DNA of 64,000 nt from JAYFNU01 sp964622315 (GCA_964622315.1 CAZUOY010000002.1:21950-85949), one strand, 5' to 3'; shown: positions 44,014 to 53,081, counted from the stretch's first letter. Program-made: numbers and translations. Notes: generated by a model from the sequence alone, not told the origin.

Positions 44014-44745
44014 ATGGGTATGATTACTATGGTGTGCTCGGCGAAGGACGGGGTTGGTAAATCCGTCTCCTGTGTTTTTCTTGCCGACGCACTTGCCGAT
44101 ATGGGCAAGCGGGTGCTTGTAATTGAGCTTGATAACGGGCTTCGCAGCCTTGATGTATACGCCGGCGTATACGGAATGACCGTGTTCGATATTTTTGACG
44201 TTCTAAACGGGCGCTGCGTGCCGGATAAAGCTATAGTCAAGGCTCCCGCTCCGAGAAATAACGTATACGTGCTTTCCGCGCCCTATAATTATGAATCCTT
44301 AAAAGGCGAGCAGTTCGTTAAGCTTTGCACCGCGCTTAATTCCCGCTACGACAATATACTTATCGACACCGCTTGCTTTACGGACATTCAAGTCGCGGCG
44401 AGTACCGTTGCGATGAATGCCCTAATGGTAGCGACGCCGGACCCCGCGGGTGTACGCGACGCACGCATTGTCGCCGACAGGCTAAAGGACCTTTCGGTAC
44501 CTAACCTTCGGCTTCTTCTCGGAAGGGTCAACCCTGAGAGAATCTACGCGGGCATTGTGCCCGACCTTGATTTCTGCATAGATAACATCGGTCTTCAGCT
44601 TATCGGCGTAATTCCCGAGGATGACGAGATTGCGCTCGCCTCGGCTATGGGCGAGCCGCTTGAAAACCGAACCCTCGCACAGGCGGTTTTCGCCAACATA
44701 GCCGAGCGGCTTTACGGAAACGATGTTCCGCTTGCCGTACAATAA
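44014..44745 (+). CDS. MinD/ParA-family ATPase (non-canonical)
   Basis: 243 aa. The deviant Walker A is SAKDGVGKSVSC, with signature Lys11 and P-loop Lys16; the usual KGGVGKT reads KDGVGKS. VLVIELDNGLRSLDVYAG corresponds to the MinD switch I region (D-x-GLRNLD) and ILIDTACFTD to Walker B, where the family has DSPAG. The C-terminus (NIAERLYGNDVPLAVQ) lacks the basic amphipathic membrane-targeting helix of MinD. It therefore belongs near MinD but may not bind membrane. Neighbouring mgsA and maf are classical neighbours of the mre/min locus. No minC or minE is present. Confidence 0.85.
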   Translation: MGMITMVCSAKDGVGKSVSCVFLADALADMGKRVLVIELDNGLRSLDVYAGVYGMTVFDIFDVLNGRCVPDKAIVKAPAPRNNVYVLSAPYNYESLKGEQFVKLCTALNSRYDNILIDTACFTDIQVAASTVAMNALMVATPDPAGVRDARIVADRLKDLSVPNLRLLLGRVNPERIYAGIVPDLDFCIDNIGLQLIGVIPEDDEIALASAMGEPLENRTLAQAVFANIAERLYGNDVPLAVQ

Positions 44746-44765
44746 CCCAAAAGGAGCAGTAGAAA

Positions 44766-45191
44766 ATGAATATCGCATTAATAGCGCATGATTCCAAAAA
44801 GGAATTGATGATTCAGTTCTGCATAGCGTACCGCGGCGTTCTCTCCCAGCATAACCTTTGTGCTACGGGAGTTACCGGCAAGGTGGTTGGCGAGGCGACG
44901 GGGCTTAGCATTCAAAAGTTTCTCGCGGGCGCTCAGGGCGGAACACAACAGATAAGCGCACGTATCTCCTGCAACGAGATAGACCTGCTTCTTTTCTTCC
45001 GCGACCCGCTTTCAACAAAAAGCTTTGAGGCGGACGAAATTACTTTGACAATGCTTCGTCTTTGCGATATGCACAGCATACCGGTAGCTACAAATATCGC
45101 AACCGCAGAGGTGCTTATCCACGGTCTAAACCGCGGCGACCTCGACTGGCGAAATATCGTAAACCCACAGCTTCAAAGAAACGACAGATAA
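44766..45191 (+). CDS. mgsA: Methylglyoxal synthase
   Basis: 141 aa. NIALIAHDSKKELMIQF, ATGVTGKVV, GAQGGTQQISARI and LLLFFRDPLST (catalytic Asp) match the family throughout, and PVATNIATAEVLI closes the fold. It converts dihydroxyacetone phosphate to methylglyoxal, a bypass of lower glycolysis when phosphate is low. AAAAGGAG precedes ATG 44766, and it is co-transcribed with the MinD-like gene, as in many clostridial min loci. Confidence 0.95.
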   Translation: MNIALIAHDSKKELMIQFCIAYRGVLSQHNLCATGVTGKVVGEATGLSIQKFLAGAQGGTQQISARISCNEIDLLLFFRDPLSTKSFEADEITLTMLRLCDMHSIPVATNIATAEVLIHGLNRGDLDWRNIVNPQLQRNDR

Positions 45192-45211
45192 CGAACAGCA
45201 AGCGAACTAAA

Positions 45212-45243
45212 GTCCTTGTTCCTTCGGGGGCAAGGACATTTTT
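45212..45243 (+). terminator. UUCG-capped hairpin between mgsA and hisS
   Basis: An 11-bp stem (GTCCTTGTTCC with GGGGCAAGGAC, two G-U pairs) is closed by a C(UUCG)G tetraloop, followed by ATTTTTG. A compact terminator, or partial attenuator, right before hisS. Confidence 0.8.
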
Positions 45244-45260
45244 GAGAAAAAGGAGTTTCT

Positions 45261-46526
45261 ATGGCACAGTTAATAACCGCCCCTCGCGGCACAAGGGACA
45301 TATACGGTTCGGAGGTAAGCAGATGGCAGTTTCTTGAGGAGAAGCTGCGCGCTGTCTGCGAGCGTTTCGGCTATACCGAGGTGCGAATACCCACTTTTGA
45401 GCACACCGAGCTTTTTGCGCGCGGCGTGGGAGACACAACCGATATAGTCGGCAAGGAGATGTACACCTTCCTTGATAAGGGCGAGCGCTCAATCACCCTT
45501 CGTCCCGAGGGCACCTCGGGCGTGGCGCGTTCCTTCCTGCAAAACGGCGTACTCAACGAGGCTTTGCCCGTTCGTGCTTACTATATTCTCCCCTGCTTTC
45601 GTTATGAAAAACCGCAAGCGGGGCGCTACCGCGAGTTTCACCAGCTTGGAATAGAAATGTTCGGCTCCAACACGCCCGACGCCGACTGCGAGGTTATTCG
45701 CCTTGCCGCCACGGCTCTGAGGGAGCTTGGAATAAAGAACGTAAGGCTCGAAATCAACTCGATAGGCTGCAAGGACTGCCGCCCGAAATACCGCGCCGCG
45801 CTCACTGAGCATTTTAGGGCGCGAGAGAACGAGCTTTGCGACACCTGCCGTGACAGGCTGAACCGCAACCCCCTTCGCATACTCGACTGCAAAAGCCCCG
45901 TATGCACCGAAATCGCCAAGGATTCTCCCTTGTGCCTCGATTATCTTTGCGACGAATGCAGGGAGCATTTTGAGACGGTAAAGGCGCTTCTCGACGAGGC
46001 GGGCATTGAATATTCCGTAAACCCGCGCATAGTCCGCGGGCTCGACTACTACTCAAAAACCGTGTTTGAGTTTATCCACGAAGCGGCGGGTGCGCAAGGC
46101 ACCGTCTGCGGCGGCGGACGATACGACGGTCTTATAGAGATGCTCGGCGGCTCGCCTATGGCGGGTATAGGCTTCGGAATGGGTCTTGAGCGCCTTTTAG
46201 ACGTGGCAGTAACCGAGGGCGTCGCCTTCCCTGAGCCTAAGACGGCGGACATATTTATCTGCGCCGCCGATGACTCGGCGCGAAGCGCTGTTAGACAGCT
46301 TGTCTTCGGGCTTCAGTCAAGCGGAATAGCCGCGCAGTATGACCTTAACGCACGGAGCCTTAAGGCACAGCTGAAATTTGCAAATAAAACGGGCGCTAAG
46401 TATTCGCTTGTTTTAGGAGAAACCGAAATCACCTCAGGAAAGGCTGAACTAAAGAATATGAAGGACGGCTGCACGATTACCGTAGACACCGACCCCGCGC
46501 GGCTTGCGGCCGCACTTCAACAATAA
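45261..46526 (+). CDS. hisS: Histidyl-tRNA synthetase
   Basis: 421 aa. Class II motif 2 (CFRYEKPQAGRYREFHQLGIE), HisA motif RGLDYYSKTVFEF and motif 3 (GIGFGMGLERLL) are intact, with an anticodon-binding domain at the C-terminus (ADIFICAADDSAR onward). It attaches histidine to tRNA-His. AAAAAGGAG precedes ATG 45261. Only 69 bp separate it from mgsA, too short for a T-box. Confidence 0.97.
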   Translation: MAQLITAPRGTRDIYGSEVSRWQFLEEKLRAVCERFGYTEVRIPTFEHTELFARGVGDTTDIVGKEMYTFLDKGERSITLRPEGTSGVARSFLQNGVLNEALPVRAYYILPCFRYEKPQAGRYREFHQLGIEMFGSNTPDADCEVIRLAATALRELGIKNVRLEINSIGCKDCRPKYRAALTEHFRARENELCDTCRDRLNRNPLRILDCKSPVCTEIAKDSPLCLDYLCDECREHFETVKALLDEAGIEYSVNPRIVRGLDYYSKTVFEFIHEAAGAQGTVCGGGRYDGLIEMLGGSPMAGIGFGMGLERLLDVAVTEGVAFPEPKTADIFICAADDSARSAVRQLVFGLQSSGIAAQYDLNARSLKAQLKFANKTGAKYSLVLGETEITSGKAELKNMKDGCTITVDTDPARLAAALQQ

Positions 46527-46551
46527 TTATGATTAAATCGGAGTTGTTAAT

Positions 46552-48342
46552 ATGGAAAGCTTAGGAAATTTGCGGCGAACCCACTACGCCGCCGAAATAC
46601 TTAACGAAAAACAGGGCGCCGAAATAACCGTGGCGGGCTTCGTCGCCCGTCAGCGCGACCTCGGAAACCTAATTTTTATCGACCTTCGCGATGTCACGGG
46701 AATAGTGCAGCTCGCCTTCGGCGACAAGACCGAGCGTGCGCTTTTTGAAAAGGCTAAGGGCGTTCATAGCGAGTATACCCTAATAGCAAAGGGCATTCTT
46801 CGCGAGCGCTCCAGCAAGACGGACAAAATCGAAACGGGCAGCCTTGAAATTGAAGTTAGCGAGATGCGGGTGCTTAGCGGAGCGGAGCTCGCCCCCTTTG
46901 AGATACGCGACGAGATATCCGTGCGCGACGACCTTGCGCTCACCTATCGTTACCTTGACCTGCGCCGTCCGTCGCTCACAAGGAATATTGTAATGCGCAG
47001 TAAAATAACAAAGTCGGCGCGTGACTATTTTGACGCTAACCACTTTGTAGATATCGAGACGCCTACGCTAATTAAGTCAACGCCTGAAGGCGCGCGTGAC
47101 TACCTTGTGCCTTCCCGCATACAGCCCGGACACTTTTATGCTCTGCCCCAGTCACCACAGCTTTATAAACAGCTTCTTATGCTCTCGGGCTTTGACCGCT
47201 ACTATCAAATGGCTCGCTGCTATCGCGACGAGGACCTTCGCGCTGACAGACAGCCTGAGTTCACCCAAATAGACGTTGAGATGTCCTTCGTGGACGTTGA
47301 CGACATAATCGCCACGGGCGAGGGGCTTATGAAGAAGCTCTTTAAGGATATTCTGAATATCGACATATCGCTGCCCCTTAAGCGAATGACCTGGCGAGAG
47401 GCTATGGAGCGTTACGGCTCGGATAAGCCCGACACACGCTTCCAGCTTGAGCTAAGGGATGTTTCCGAAACGGTTAAAGACTGCGGCTTTTCGGTTTTCT
47501 CAAGTACAGTGCAAAGCGGCGGTGCGGTACGCGCAATAAATGCAAAGGGTCTTGCTGACAAGCTTTCCCGCAAGGAGATAGATAAGCTTGCGGAGTTCGT
47601 AAAAACCTACCGTGCGAAAGGTCTTGCCTATTCCCGCTGGACGGCGGACGGACGCTCAAGCAGCTTTGAAAAGTTCCTAACACCTGACGAGCTGTCCGCG
47701 CTTGATTATGCTCTCGATTTTTCGCAGGGCGACGCAATTTTCCTCGTTGCGGATAAAGCAAAGGTCACCTTCGACGCGTTAGGTGCGCTTCGCTGTGAGA
47801 TTGCGAAAAAGTGCGGCCTTATCGAAAAAGGCGTTTACAATCTGCTTTGGATAACAGAATTCCCGCTCTTTGAGTATAGCGATGAAGAAAACCGCTTTGT
47901 CGCTATGCACCACCCGTTTACTATGCCTATGGACGAGGACCTCGACAAGGTCGAGAGCGACCCCGGCGCGTGCCGTGCAAAAGCATACGATATTGTTCTT
48001 AACGGCGTGGAGCTCGGCGGCGGCTCAATACGTATAAATATCCCAGAAATTCAAGAGAGAATGTTCCGTGCGCTCGGCTTTACGAACGAGCTTGCGCAGA
48101 AACAGTTTGGCTTCCTCATTAATGCATATAAGTACGGCGCACCGCCTCACGGAGGCTTTGCGCTGGGACTTGACCGCCTTGTTATGCTGCTTTTACAGCT
48201 CGACAATATCCGTGACGTTATTGCCTTCCCGAAGGTTCAAAACGCAAGCGAGCTTATGTCGGGCGCACCACAGACGGTTGACAAAAAACAGCTGGACGAG
48301 CTTTATATTCTGCTCGCCGAAAAAGAAAAGAACGCCGAATAG
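46552..48342 (+). CDS. aspS: Aspartyl-tRNA synthetase
   Basis: 596 aa, bacterial type. The N-terminal OB fold (EITVAGFVARQRDLGNLIFIDLRD) is followed by motif 2 (CYRDEDLRADRQPEFTQIDVE), the bacterial GAD insertion domain (about 290-430) and motif 3 (GLDRLVMLL). It follows hisS by 25 bp, the common firmicute pair. Discriminating versus non-discriminating charging cannot be decided by eye. Confidence 0.97.
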   Translation: MESLGNLRRTHYAAEILNEKQGAEITVAGFVARQRDLGNLIFIDLRDVTGIVQLAFGDKTERALFEKAKGVHSEYTLIAKGILRERSSKTDKIETGSLEIEVSEMRVLSGAELAPFEIRDEISVRDDLALTYRYLDLRRPSLTRNIVMRSKITKSARDYFDANHFVDIETPTLIKSTPEGARDYLVPSRIQPGHFYALPQSPQLYKQLLMLSGFDRYYQMARCYRDEDLRADRQPEFTQIDVEMSFVDVDDIIATGEGLMKKLFKDILNIDISLPLKRMTWREAMERYGSDKPDTRFQLELRDVSETVKDCGFSVFSSTVQSGGAVRAINAKGLADKLSRKEIDKLAEFVKTYRAKGLAYSRWTADGRSSSFEKFLTPDELSALDYALDFSQGDAIFLVADKAKVTFDALGALRCEIAKKCGLIEKGVYNLLWITEFPLFEYSDEENRFVAMHHPFTMPMDEDLDKVESDPGACRAKAYDIVLNGVELGGGSIRINIPEIQERMFRALGFTNELAQKQFGFLINAYKYGAPPHGGFALGLDRLVMLLLQLDNIRDVIAFPKVQNASELMSGAPQTVDKKQLDELYILLAEKEKNAE

Positions 48343-48430
48343 ACGGTTTAATCAAATTTTAATCTTTGCTTAATTTGCTTTATATGATACGGCTGTATAG
48401 TAACGGCATAAAACAAGAAAGGCTAAAAAG

Positions 48431-48790
48431 ATGAAACTAATCGGCAACTTCTTTTGGTTTATTCTCGGCGGTATACTTCTGGGGCTTGCGTGGGCAATAA
48501 TCGGGCTTTTATGGTGCGTCACAATTATAGGTATTCCCGTTGGCGTTCAGTGCTTTAAATTCGCAAAGCTCGCCTTCTTCCCCTTCGGAAAGGACATTGT
48601 CTACGGCACAACCTTCGGCTCGCTTATTCTTAATGTCTTTTGGCTAATTTTCGGCGGCTTTGAGCTTGCCGTAACAGCCTTGGCGATAGGTCTTGTCTAC
48701 TGTGTGACTATCGTCGGCATACCCTTTGGTATTCAGGCGTTCAAGTTCGCGCGGCTTGCTCTGTTCCCATTCGGCGCCAGAATAAAATAG
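48431..48790 (+). CDS. YccF domain inner-membrane protein
   Basis: 119 aa containing two copies of the YccF repeat (IIGIPVGVQCFKFAKLAFFPFG and IVGIPFGIQAFKFARLALFPFG segments), each with one or two helices. Members are small membrane proteins of unknown function. GAAAGG precedes ATG 48431. Followed by a strong terminator. Confidence 0.9.
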   Translation: MKLIGNFFWFILGGILLGLAWAIIGLLWCVTIIGIPVGVQCFKFAKLAFFPFGKDIVYGTTFGSLILNVFWLIFGGFELAVTALAIGLVYCVTIVGIPFGIQAFKFARLALFPFGARIK

Positions 48791-48822
48791 CAAAGGGGTG
48801 AACAACTTAGCGTTCGCTCACA

Positions 48823-48850
48823 AAAAGCTCGCCCATTCGGGCGAGCTTTT
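48823..48850. terminator. Bidirectional terminator between yccF and mpg
   Basis: A 12-bp perfect stem AAAAGCTCGCCC / GGGCGAGCTTTT with an ATTC loop. T runs occur on both strands. Confidence 0.9.
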
Positions 48851-49441
48851 CTATTTTGATATATATTTGCTGTTTTTTAAATAGAACCGCCACGGCTTGT
48901 CCTTACATTTTTCGGCGTAGTCAATATTCTTTCTTGTGCCCACGCCTACCTCGTCGGAAGCCTTGCCGTCCTCAATATAGAATCGCTCGCTTGTTAGCAA
49001 ATCCTCACCGTAAAGCGTTCGGTCAACGGCGAGGGCGCGGCAGAGCTTGCCCGGACCGTTTGCTATGTCCTCCCGCTTTTTCGCCTTCACACGGCGCTTC
49101 ATCATCAGCTCCTCGCCCGAAAGCGGCTCCAGCGCGCGAATAAGTACCATCTCGGGCTTGCCCTTATCGCCTGACGTAATATTGAAGCAGCAGTACATGC
49201 CGTATATTAGATAGATATATGCCAGCCCCTTGTCACCATAGGCGACGCGGGTACGCTCGCTTTTCCCTTTATAGGTGTGCGCCGCGTCGTCCGCTTCGCC
49301 AAGATATGCCTCGGTCTCTACAATTCTCGCGCTCACCGTTCCCTCGTCGGTTACCCTAACAAGCGTCTTCCCCAACAGTTCTTTCGCCACAATAAGGGTT
49401 TCCCGCTCGAAAAATTCTCTTTTTAGTCGATTTTTTACCAT
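48851..49441 (-). CDS. 3-methyladenine DNA glycosylase (AAG/Mpg family)
   Basis: 196 aa from ATG 49441, chosen because AAAGGAC sits 8 nt upstream; an ATG at 49471 has its AAGGA too close. LAKELLGKTLVR-type start, ARIVETEAYLGEADDAAHTYKG (catalytic Glu in VETEAY), YIYLIYGMYCCFNI (intercalating Tyr) and ANGPGKLCRAL are the AAG family motifs. It excises alkylated or deaminated purines such as 3-methyladenine and hypoxanthine. Confidence 0.93.
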   Translation of the reverse strand: MVKNRLKREFFERETLIVAKELLGKTLVRVTDEGTVSARIVETEAYLGEADDAAHTYKGKSERTRVAYGDKGLAYIYLIYGMYCCFNITSGDKGKPEMVLIRALEPLSGEELMMKRRVKAKKREDIANGPGKLCRALAVDRTLYGEDLLTSERFYIEDGKASDEVGVGTRKNIDYAEKCKDKPWRFYLKNSKYISK

Positions 49442-49476
49442 ATTTTTTGTCCTTTTGACGAAATATCTCATATTCC

Positions 49477-49505
49477 TTGAAATAACAACTGTACATGTTT
49501 ATAAT
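49477..49505 (+). promoter_or_regulatory. Promoter of the 53-aa membrane protein gene
   Basis: TTGAAA (49477-49482), 17-bp spacer, TATAAT (49500-49505). Close to consensus; 39 bp before ATG 49545. Confidence 0.75.
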
Positions 49506-49544
49506 AATAGCATACCCGCAAATTTATTAAAAGGAGTACAAACT

Positions 49545-49706
49545 ATGAAACTGTCTGCACCTAAAATGGTAACCTTTATTATCTGCATCGTAGCATTTTT
49601 AGTAGGTATTTTTGCACCTACGCTCGGAATCGGAGTAGCTAAGGATTATCTTCTTTATGGCTCCTTCGTTCTTCTTGCAATCTCCTGCTTACTTAAGGGT
49701 ATCTAA
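49545..49706 (+). CDS. Small conserved-looking membrane protein, 53 aa
   Basis: Starts MKLSAPKMVTF behind AAAAGGAG at good spacing. Two helices are predicted (about 8-27 and 35-51), joined by a short loop with GIGVAKDY, and it ends CLLKGI. It has its own near-consensus promoter and a strong terminator, so it is a genuine monocistronic gene despite its size. Similar short two-helix proteins beginning MKLSAPK and ending LLKG(I/L) are recalled from Firmicutes, but their function is not known to me. Confidence 0.85.
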   Translation: MKLSAPKMVTFIICIVAFLVGIFAPTLGIGVAKDYLLYGSFVLLAISCLLKGI

Positions 49707-49719
49707 AATTGGCAACTGA

Positions 49720-49748
49720 CAGTCCCCCGAAAGGGGGATTGTTTTTTT
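49720..49748 (+). terminator. Terminator of the 53-aa gene
   Basis: CAGTCCCCC-GAAA-GGGGGATTG with a GNRA-type loop, followed by TTTTTTT. Confidence 0.92.
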
Positions 49749-49834
49749 GTGTAATTTTTCTTGGAATTCTGTCAATTTGCACTTATTTGTCACTTTTCAC
49801 ATTATTGTAGTTGTATATTTTACATAGCGTTTAC

Positions 49835-49863
49835 TTGAATTGTAGTTATTTTACTGATATTAT
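49835..49863 (+). promoter_or_regulatory. Promoter of the glgBCDA operon
   Basis: TTGAAT (49835-49840), 17-bp spacer, TATTAT (49858-49863). About 33 bp before the TTG start of glgB. Confidence 0.65.
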
Positions 49864-49896
49864 ATTTTTAGTTAAAGAGATAGGAGCGCTAAATCA

Positions 49897-51873
49897 TTGA
49901 GCAAGAGTATCGAGGGAAACTACCCGGCTTATCTGTTTCATCAGGGAACCAACTACGAAAGCTATAAATATCTCGGCGCGCACTTTGAGCGACGCGGCGA
50001 CGAGGACGGTGCTGTTTTCCGAGTTTGGGCGCCTAACGCGAGGAAGGTTTCTATAACCGGCGATTTTAACGGCTGGGACTGCTCCTGCTTTATGGAGAAG
50101 CTGAATAACGAGGGTCTTTACGAACGGTTCTGCCCCGGCGCGAAGCAGTACGACGCATATAAATTCTATATAGAGGGTCCGGACGGCAGGTGCGCATACA
50201 AAGCCGACCCATATGCCTTTCACGCCGAGACTCGGCCCGCCGACGCCTCTAAGCTGTATGAGCTTGAGGGCTACGACTGGCAGGACGGCGAATGGCTAAA
50301 AGGAAAAACCACGCTGTTTGACAAGCCCGTTAATATTTACGAGATACACGCGGGCTCCTGGCGCCGCCACGACGACGGCACCTTCTTTTCCTACCGTGAA
50401 CTTGCCGAGAGCCTTTCAGAATATGTGAAGGAGCTCGGCTATACGCATATAGAGCTTATGCCGATTGGCGAATATCCCTTCGACGGCTCGTGGGGCTATC
50501 AGGTTTCGGGCTACTATGCCCCAACCTCTCGCTACGGCACACCGCAGGACTTTATGTTCTTTGTTGATACTATGCATAAGCACGGTATCGGCGTTATTCT
50601 CGACTGGGTTCCCGCACACTTTCCCAAGGACGCTTTCGGTCTTTGCGAGTTCGACGGCGGCTATTGTTACGAGGACTCAAACGAGCTTAAGATGGAGCAT
50701 AAGGAATGGGGTACCCGCGTCTTCGATTACGGAAGGCCCGAGGTTAACTCCTTTCTTGTGAGCAACGCCGTTTTTTGGTTTGGGAAGTATCATATAGACG
50801 GAATACGCGTGGACGCTGTGGCGTCAATGCTTTACCTTGACTACGGACGCAAGAACGGTGAGTGGTCGCCTAACCGCCACGGCGGAAGGGAAAACCTTGA
50901 GGCTGTTGCCTTCCTTCAAAAGCTTAACACCGCGGTTTTTGAGCGTTTTCCCAATGCGCTTATGATAGCGGAGGAGTCCACCGCTTGGCCGCTTGTTACT
51001 AAGCCCACCGACGCGGGCGGGCTCGGCTTCAACTTCAAGTGGAATATGGGTTGGATGAACGATATTCTGAAATATATGTCGCTTAACCCCTTCTTCCGTA
51101 AGGATAACCACGATAAGCTTACCTTCTCGCTTGCCTACGCCTTTTCCGAAAACTATATACTTCCCATTTCTCACGATGAAGTCGTTCACGGAAAATGCTC
51201 GCTCATAAATAAAATGCCCGGAACCTATGACGAAAAATTCAGCGGTCTTCGAGCCTTCTTCGCATATATGTACGCGCACCCCGGCAAAAAGCTTATGTTC
51301 ATGGGTCAGGAATTCGCCCAGTTTATCGAGTGGAACTTTGCCCAACAGCTGGACTGGCTGCTGCTTGACTACGAGACACACCAAAAGTTTTTTGAGTTTT
51401 CCAAAACACTCAGTCATTTTTACCTTGACAACCGTGCTTTTTATGAAATCGACGACTCTTGGGAGGGCTTTTGCTGGATAAGCAACGATGACGCTAACCA
51501 GAATATTATCTCCTTTGTCCGAACGGATAAGAGCGGAAACTCCATTCTCGTCGTCTGCAACTTTTCGCCCGTGGAACGCACCGGCTACCGTATAGGCGCA
51601 CCAAAGCGCGGCAGCTATCGTCTGCTTTTGAATAGCGAAAGCGTCAGGTTTGGCGGACAGCTGCCCGAGGAGGAGATAAGCTATACTACAAAGAATGTTG
51701 CGTGCCACGGCTTCACACAGTCGCTGGTACTGACTATTCCCCCGCTTTCCACTATGTATTTCAGCGTACCGAAGGCCAACGCCGCTCTCCCTGACAGCGA
51801 GGGCTCGGCGAAGTATAAAGCTAACCAAACTAAGCAGAACGAAAGCAAAGCAAAAGGAGCTAAGACCGAATGA
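49897..51873 (+). CDS. glgB: 1,4-alpha-glucan branching enzyme
   Basis: 658 aa, TTG start with AGGAG 10 nt upstream. CBM48 domain first (FRVWAPNARKVSITGDFNGW), then the GH13 barrel: DWVPAHFPKD, GIRVDAVASML (nucleophile Asp), MIAEESTAWP (acid Glu) and ISHDEVVHGK. The C-terminal all-beta domain is followed by a hydrophilic tail rich in Lys/Asn (KANQTKQNESKAKGAK). It introduces alpha-1,6 branches in glycogen. First gene of the synthetic operon, overlapping glgC by four bases. Confidence 0.97.
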   Translation: MSKSIEGNYPAYLFHQGTNYESYKYLGAHFERRGDEDGAVFRVWAPNARKVSITGDFNGWDCSCFMEKLNNEGLYERFCPGAKQYDAYKFYIEGPDGRCAYKADPYAFHAETRPADASKLYELEGYDWQDGEWLKGKTTLFDKPVNIYEIHAGSWRRHDDGTFFSYRELAESLSEYVKELGYTHIELMPIGEYPFDGSWGYQVSGYYAPTSRYGTPQDFMFFVDTMHKHGIGVILDWVPAHFPKDAFGLCEFDGGYCYEDSNELKMEHKEWGTRVFDYGRPEVNSFLVSNAVFWFGKYHIDGIRVDAVASMLYLDYGRKNGEWSPNRHGGRENLEAVAFLQKLNTAVFERFPNALMIAEESTAWPLVTKPTDAGGLGFNFKWNMGWMNDILKYMSLNPFFRKDNHDKLTFSLAYAFSENYILPISHDEVVHGKCSLINKMPGTYDEKFSGLRAFFAYMYAHPGKKLMFMGQEFAQFIEWNFAQQLDWLLLDYETHQKFFEFSKTLSHFYLDNRAFYEIDDSWEGFCWISNDDANQNIISFVRTDKSGNSILVVCNFSPVERTGYRIGAPKRGSYRLLLNSESVRFGGQLPEEEISYTTKNVACHGFTQSLVLTIPPLSTMYFSVPKANAALPDSEGSAKYKANQTKQNESKAKGAKTE

Positions 51874-53081
51874 AAGAATGCATAGCCATGATACTCGCGG
51901 GCGGACAGGGAAGCCGTCTTTACGCGCTTACCACCAACGTCGCAAAGCCCGCGGTGCCCTACGGCGGCAAATACCGAATTATTGATTTTCCGCTGAGCAA
52001 CTGCATAAACTCGGGTATAGACACTGTTGGCGTACTGACCCAATACCAACCGCTGGAGCTTAACGATTACATCGGCGACGGACGCCCGTGGGACCTCGAC
52101 CGAATGGGCGGCGGCGTACATATTCTGCCCCCCTATCAAAAGGCAACGGGCAGCAACTGGTATCTCGGCACGGCGGACGCTATCTTCCAAAACATTAACT
52201 TCATTGACCGCTATAACCCCGACCACGTGCTTGTGCTTTCGGGCGACCACATTTATAAAATGGACTATGCGCTTATGCTCGCTGAGCATAAGGCTAACGG
52301 TGCCGCATGCACCATATCGGTGCACGAGGTCCCCTACGACGAGGCGTCGCGCTTCGGCATTATGAACGTAAGAAGCGACGGCTCGGTCTATGAGTTCGAG
52401 GAGAAGCCAAAGGAGCCGAAAAGCAACCTCGCCTCAATGGGCATTTATGTTTTTACCTGGAAAAAGCTTCGCGAATACCTTATAAAAAACAGTGAGCGTG
52501 AGGATACTAATAACGACTTTGGCAAGGACATTATCCCGGCGCTGCTTGCGAACGAGGAAAAGGTGTTTACCTACCGCTTCGACGGCTATTGGAAGGATGT
52601 CGGCACAATCGACAGCCTTTGGGACGCGAATATGGATATGATTAACCCGAACGTCCCGTTCGATTTGTGGGAGAACAGGTTTAAAATTTACACGCGAAAC
52701 CCGGGAATGCCCCCGCACTATGTCTCCGAAAACGCTGAAATTCAGAATTCCATCGTCACAGAGGGTTGCAAAATAGAGGGCAAGGTTGATTTCTCGGTTC
52801 TTTTCGAGGGCGTCACCGTTAAGCCCGGCGCAGTCGTACGCGACAGTATTATTATGCCCGGCACCGTTATAGAGGAGGGCGCGGTTGTTCAGTACGCAAT
52901 AGTGGCTGAGAACGCTGTTATAGAAAGAGACGCCGTCATTGGCGAGCGACCCGAGCACGTAGACGATATCGACCGCTGGGGCGTAACTGTTATAGCCAGC
53001 GGCGCGAGGATAGGCAAGGGCGCAATCATTAAGGCTAAGGAAATGATTTATAATGACGTCAAGGAGGGCGAAAGAATATGA
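51870..53081 (+). CDS. glgC: Glucose-1-phosphate adenylyltransferase, catalytic subunit
   Basis: 403 aa. AMILAGGQGSRLYALTTNVAKPAVP (nucleotidyltransferase loop), GTADAIFQN, VLSGDHIYKMDY (metal-binding Asp) and FEEKPKEPKS (Glu-Lys substrate site) are intact, followed by a left-handed beta-helix. It makes ADP-glucose, the committed step. The GlgC/GlgD heteromer is the firmicute form, regulated differently from the enteric homotetramer. Confidence 0.97.
   Translation: MKECIAMILAGGQGSRLYALTTNVAKPAVPYGGKYRIIDFPLSNCINSGIDTVGVLTQYQPLELNDYIGDGRPWDLDRMGGGVHILPPYQKATGSNWYLGTADAIFQNINFIDRYNPDHVLVLSGDHIYKMDYALMLAEHKANGAACTISVHEVPYDEASRFGIMNVRSDGSVYEFEEKPKEPKSNLASMGIYVFTWKKLREYLIKNSEREDTNNDFGKDIIPALLANEEKVFTYRFDGYWKDVGTIDSLWDANMDMINPNVPFDLWENRFKIYTRNPGMPPHYVSENAEIQNSIVTEGCKIEGKVDFSVLFEGVTVKPGAVVRDSIIMPGTVIEEGAVVQYAIVAENAVIERDAVIGERPEHVDDIDRWGVTVIASGARIGKGAIIKAKEMIYNDVKEGERI

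Noticed and set aside
45192..45260. T-box riboswitch before hisS
   Set aside because: Only 69 bp are available and they form one short UUCG hairpin with terminator-like tail; no specifier loop or T-box sequence.
50824..51828. Minus-strand open frame of 334 codons opposite glgB
   Set aside because: glgB is certain here; the opposite frame is open because of codon bias and has no recognisable motif.
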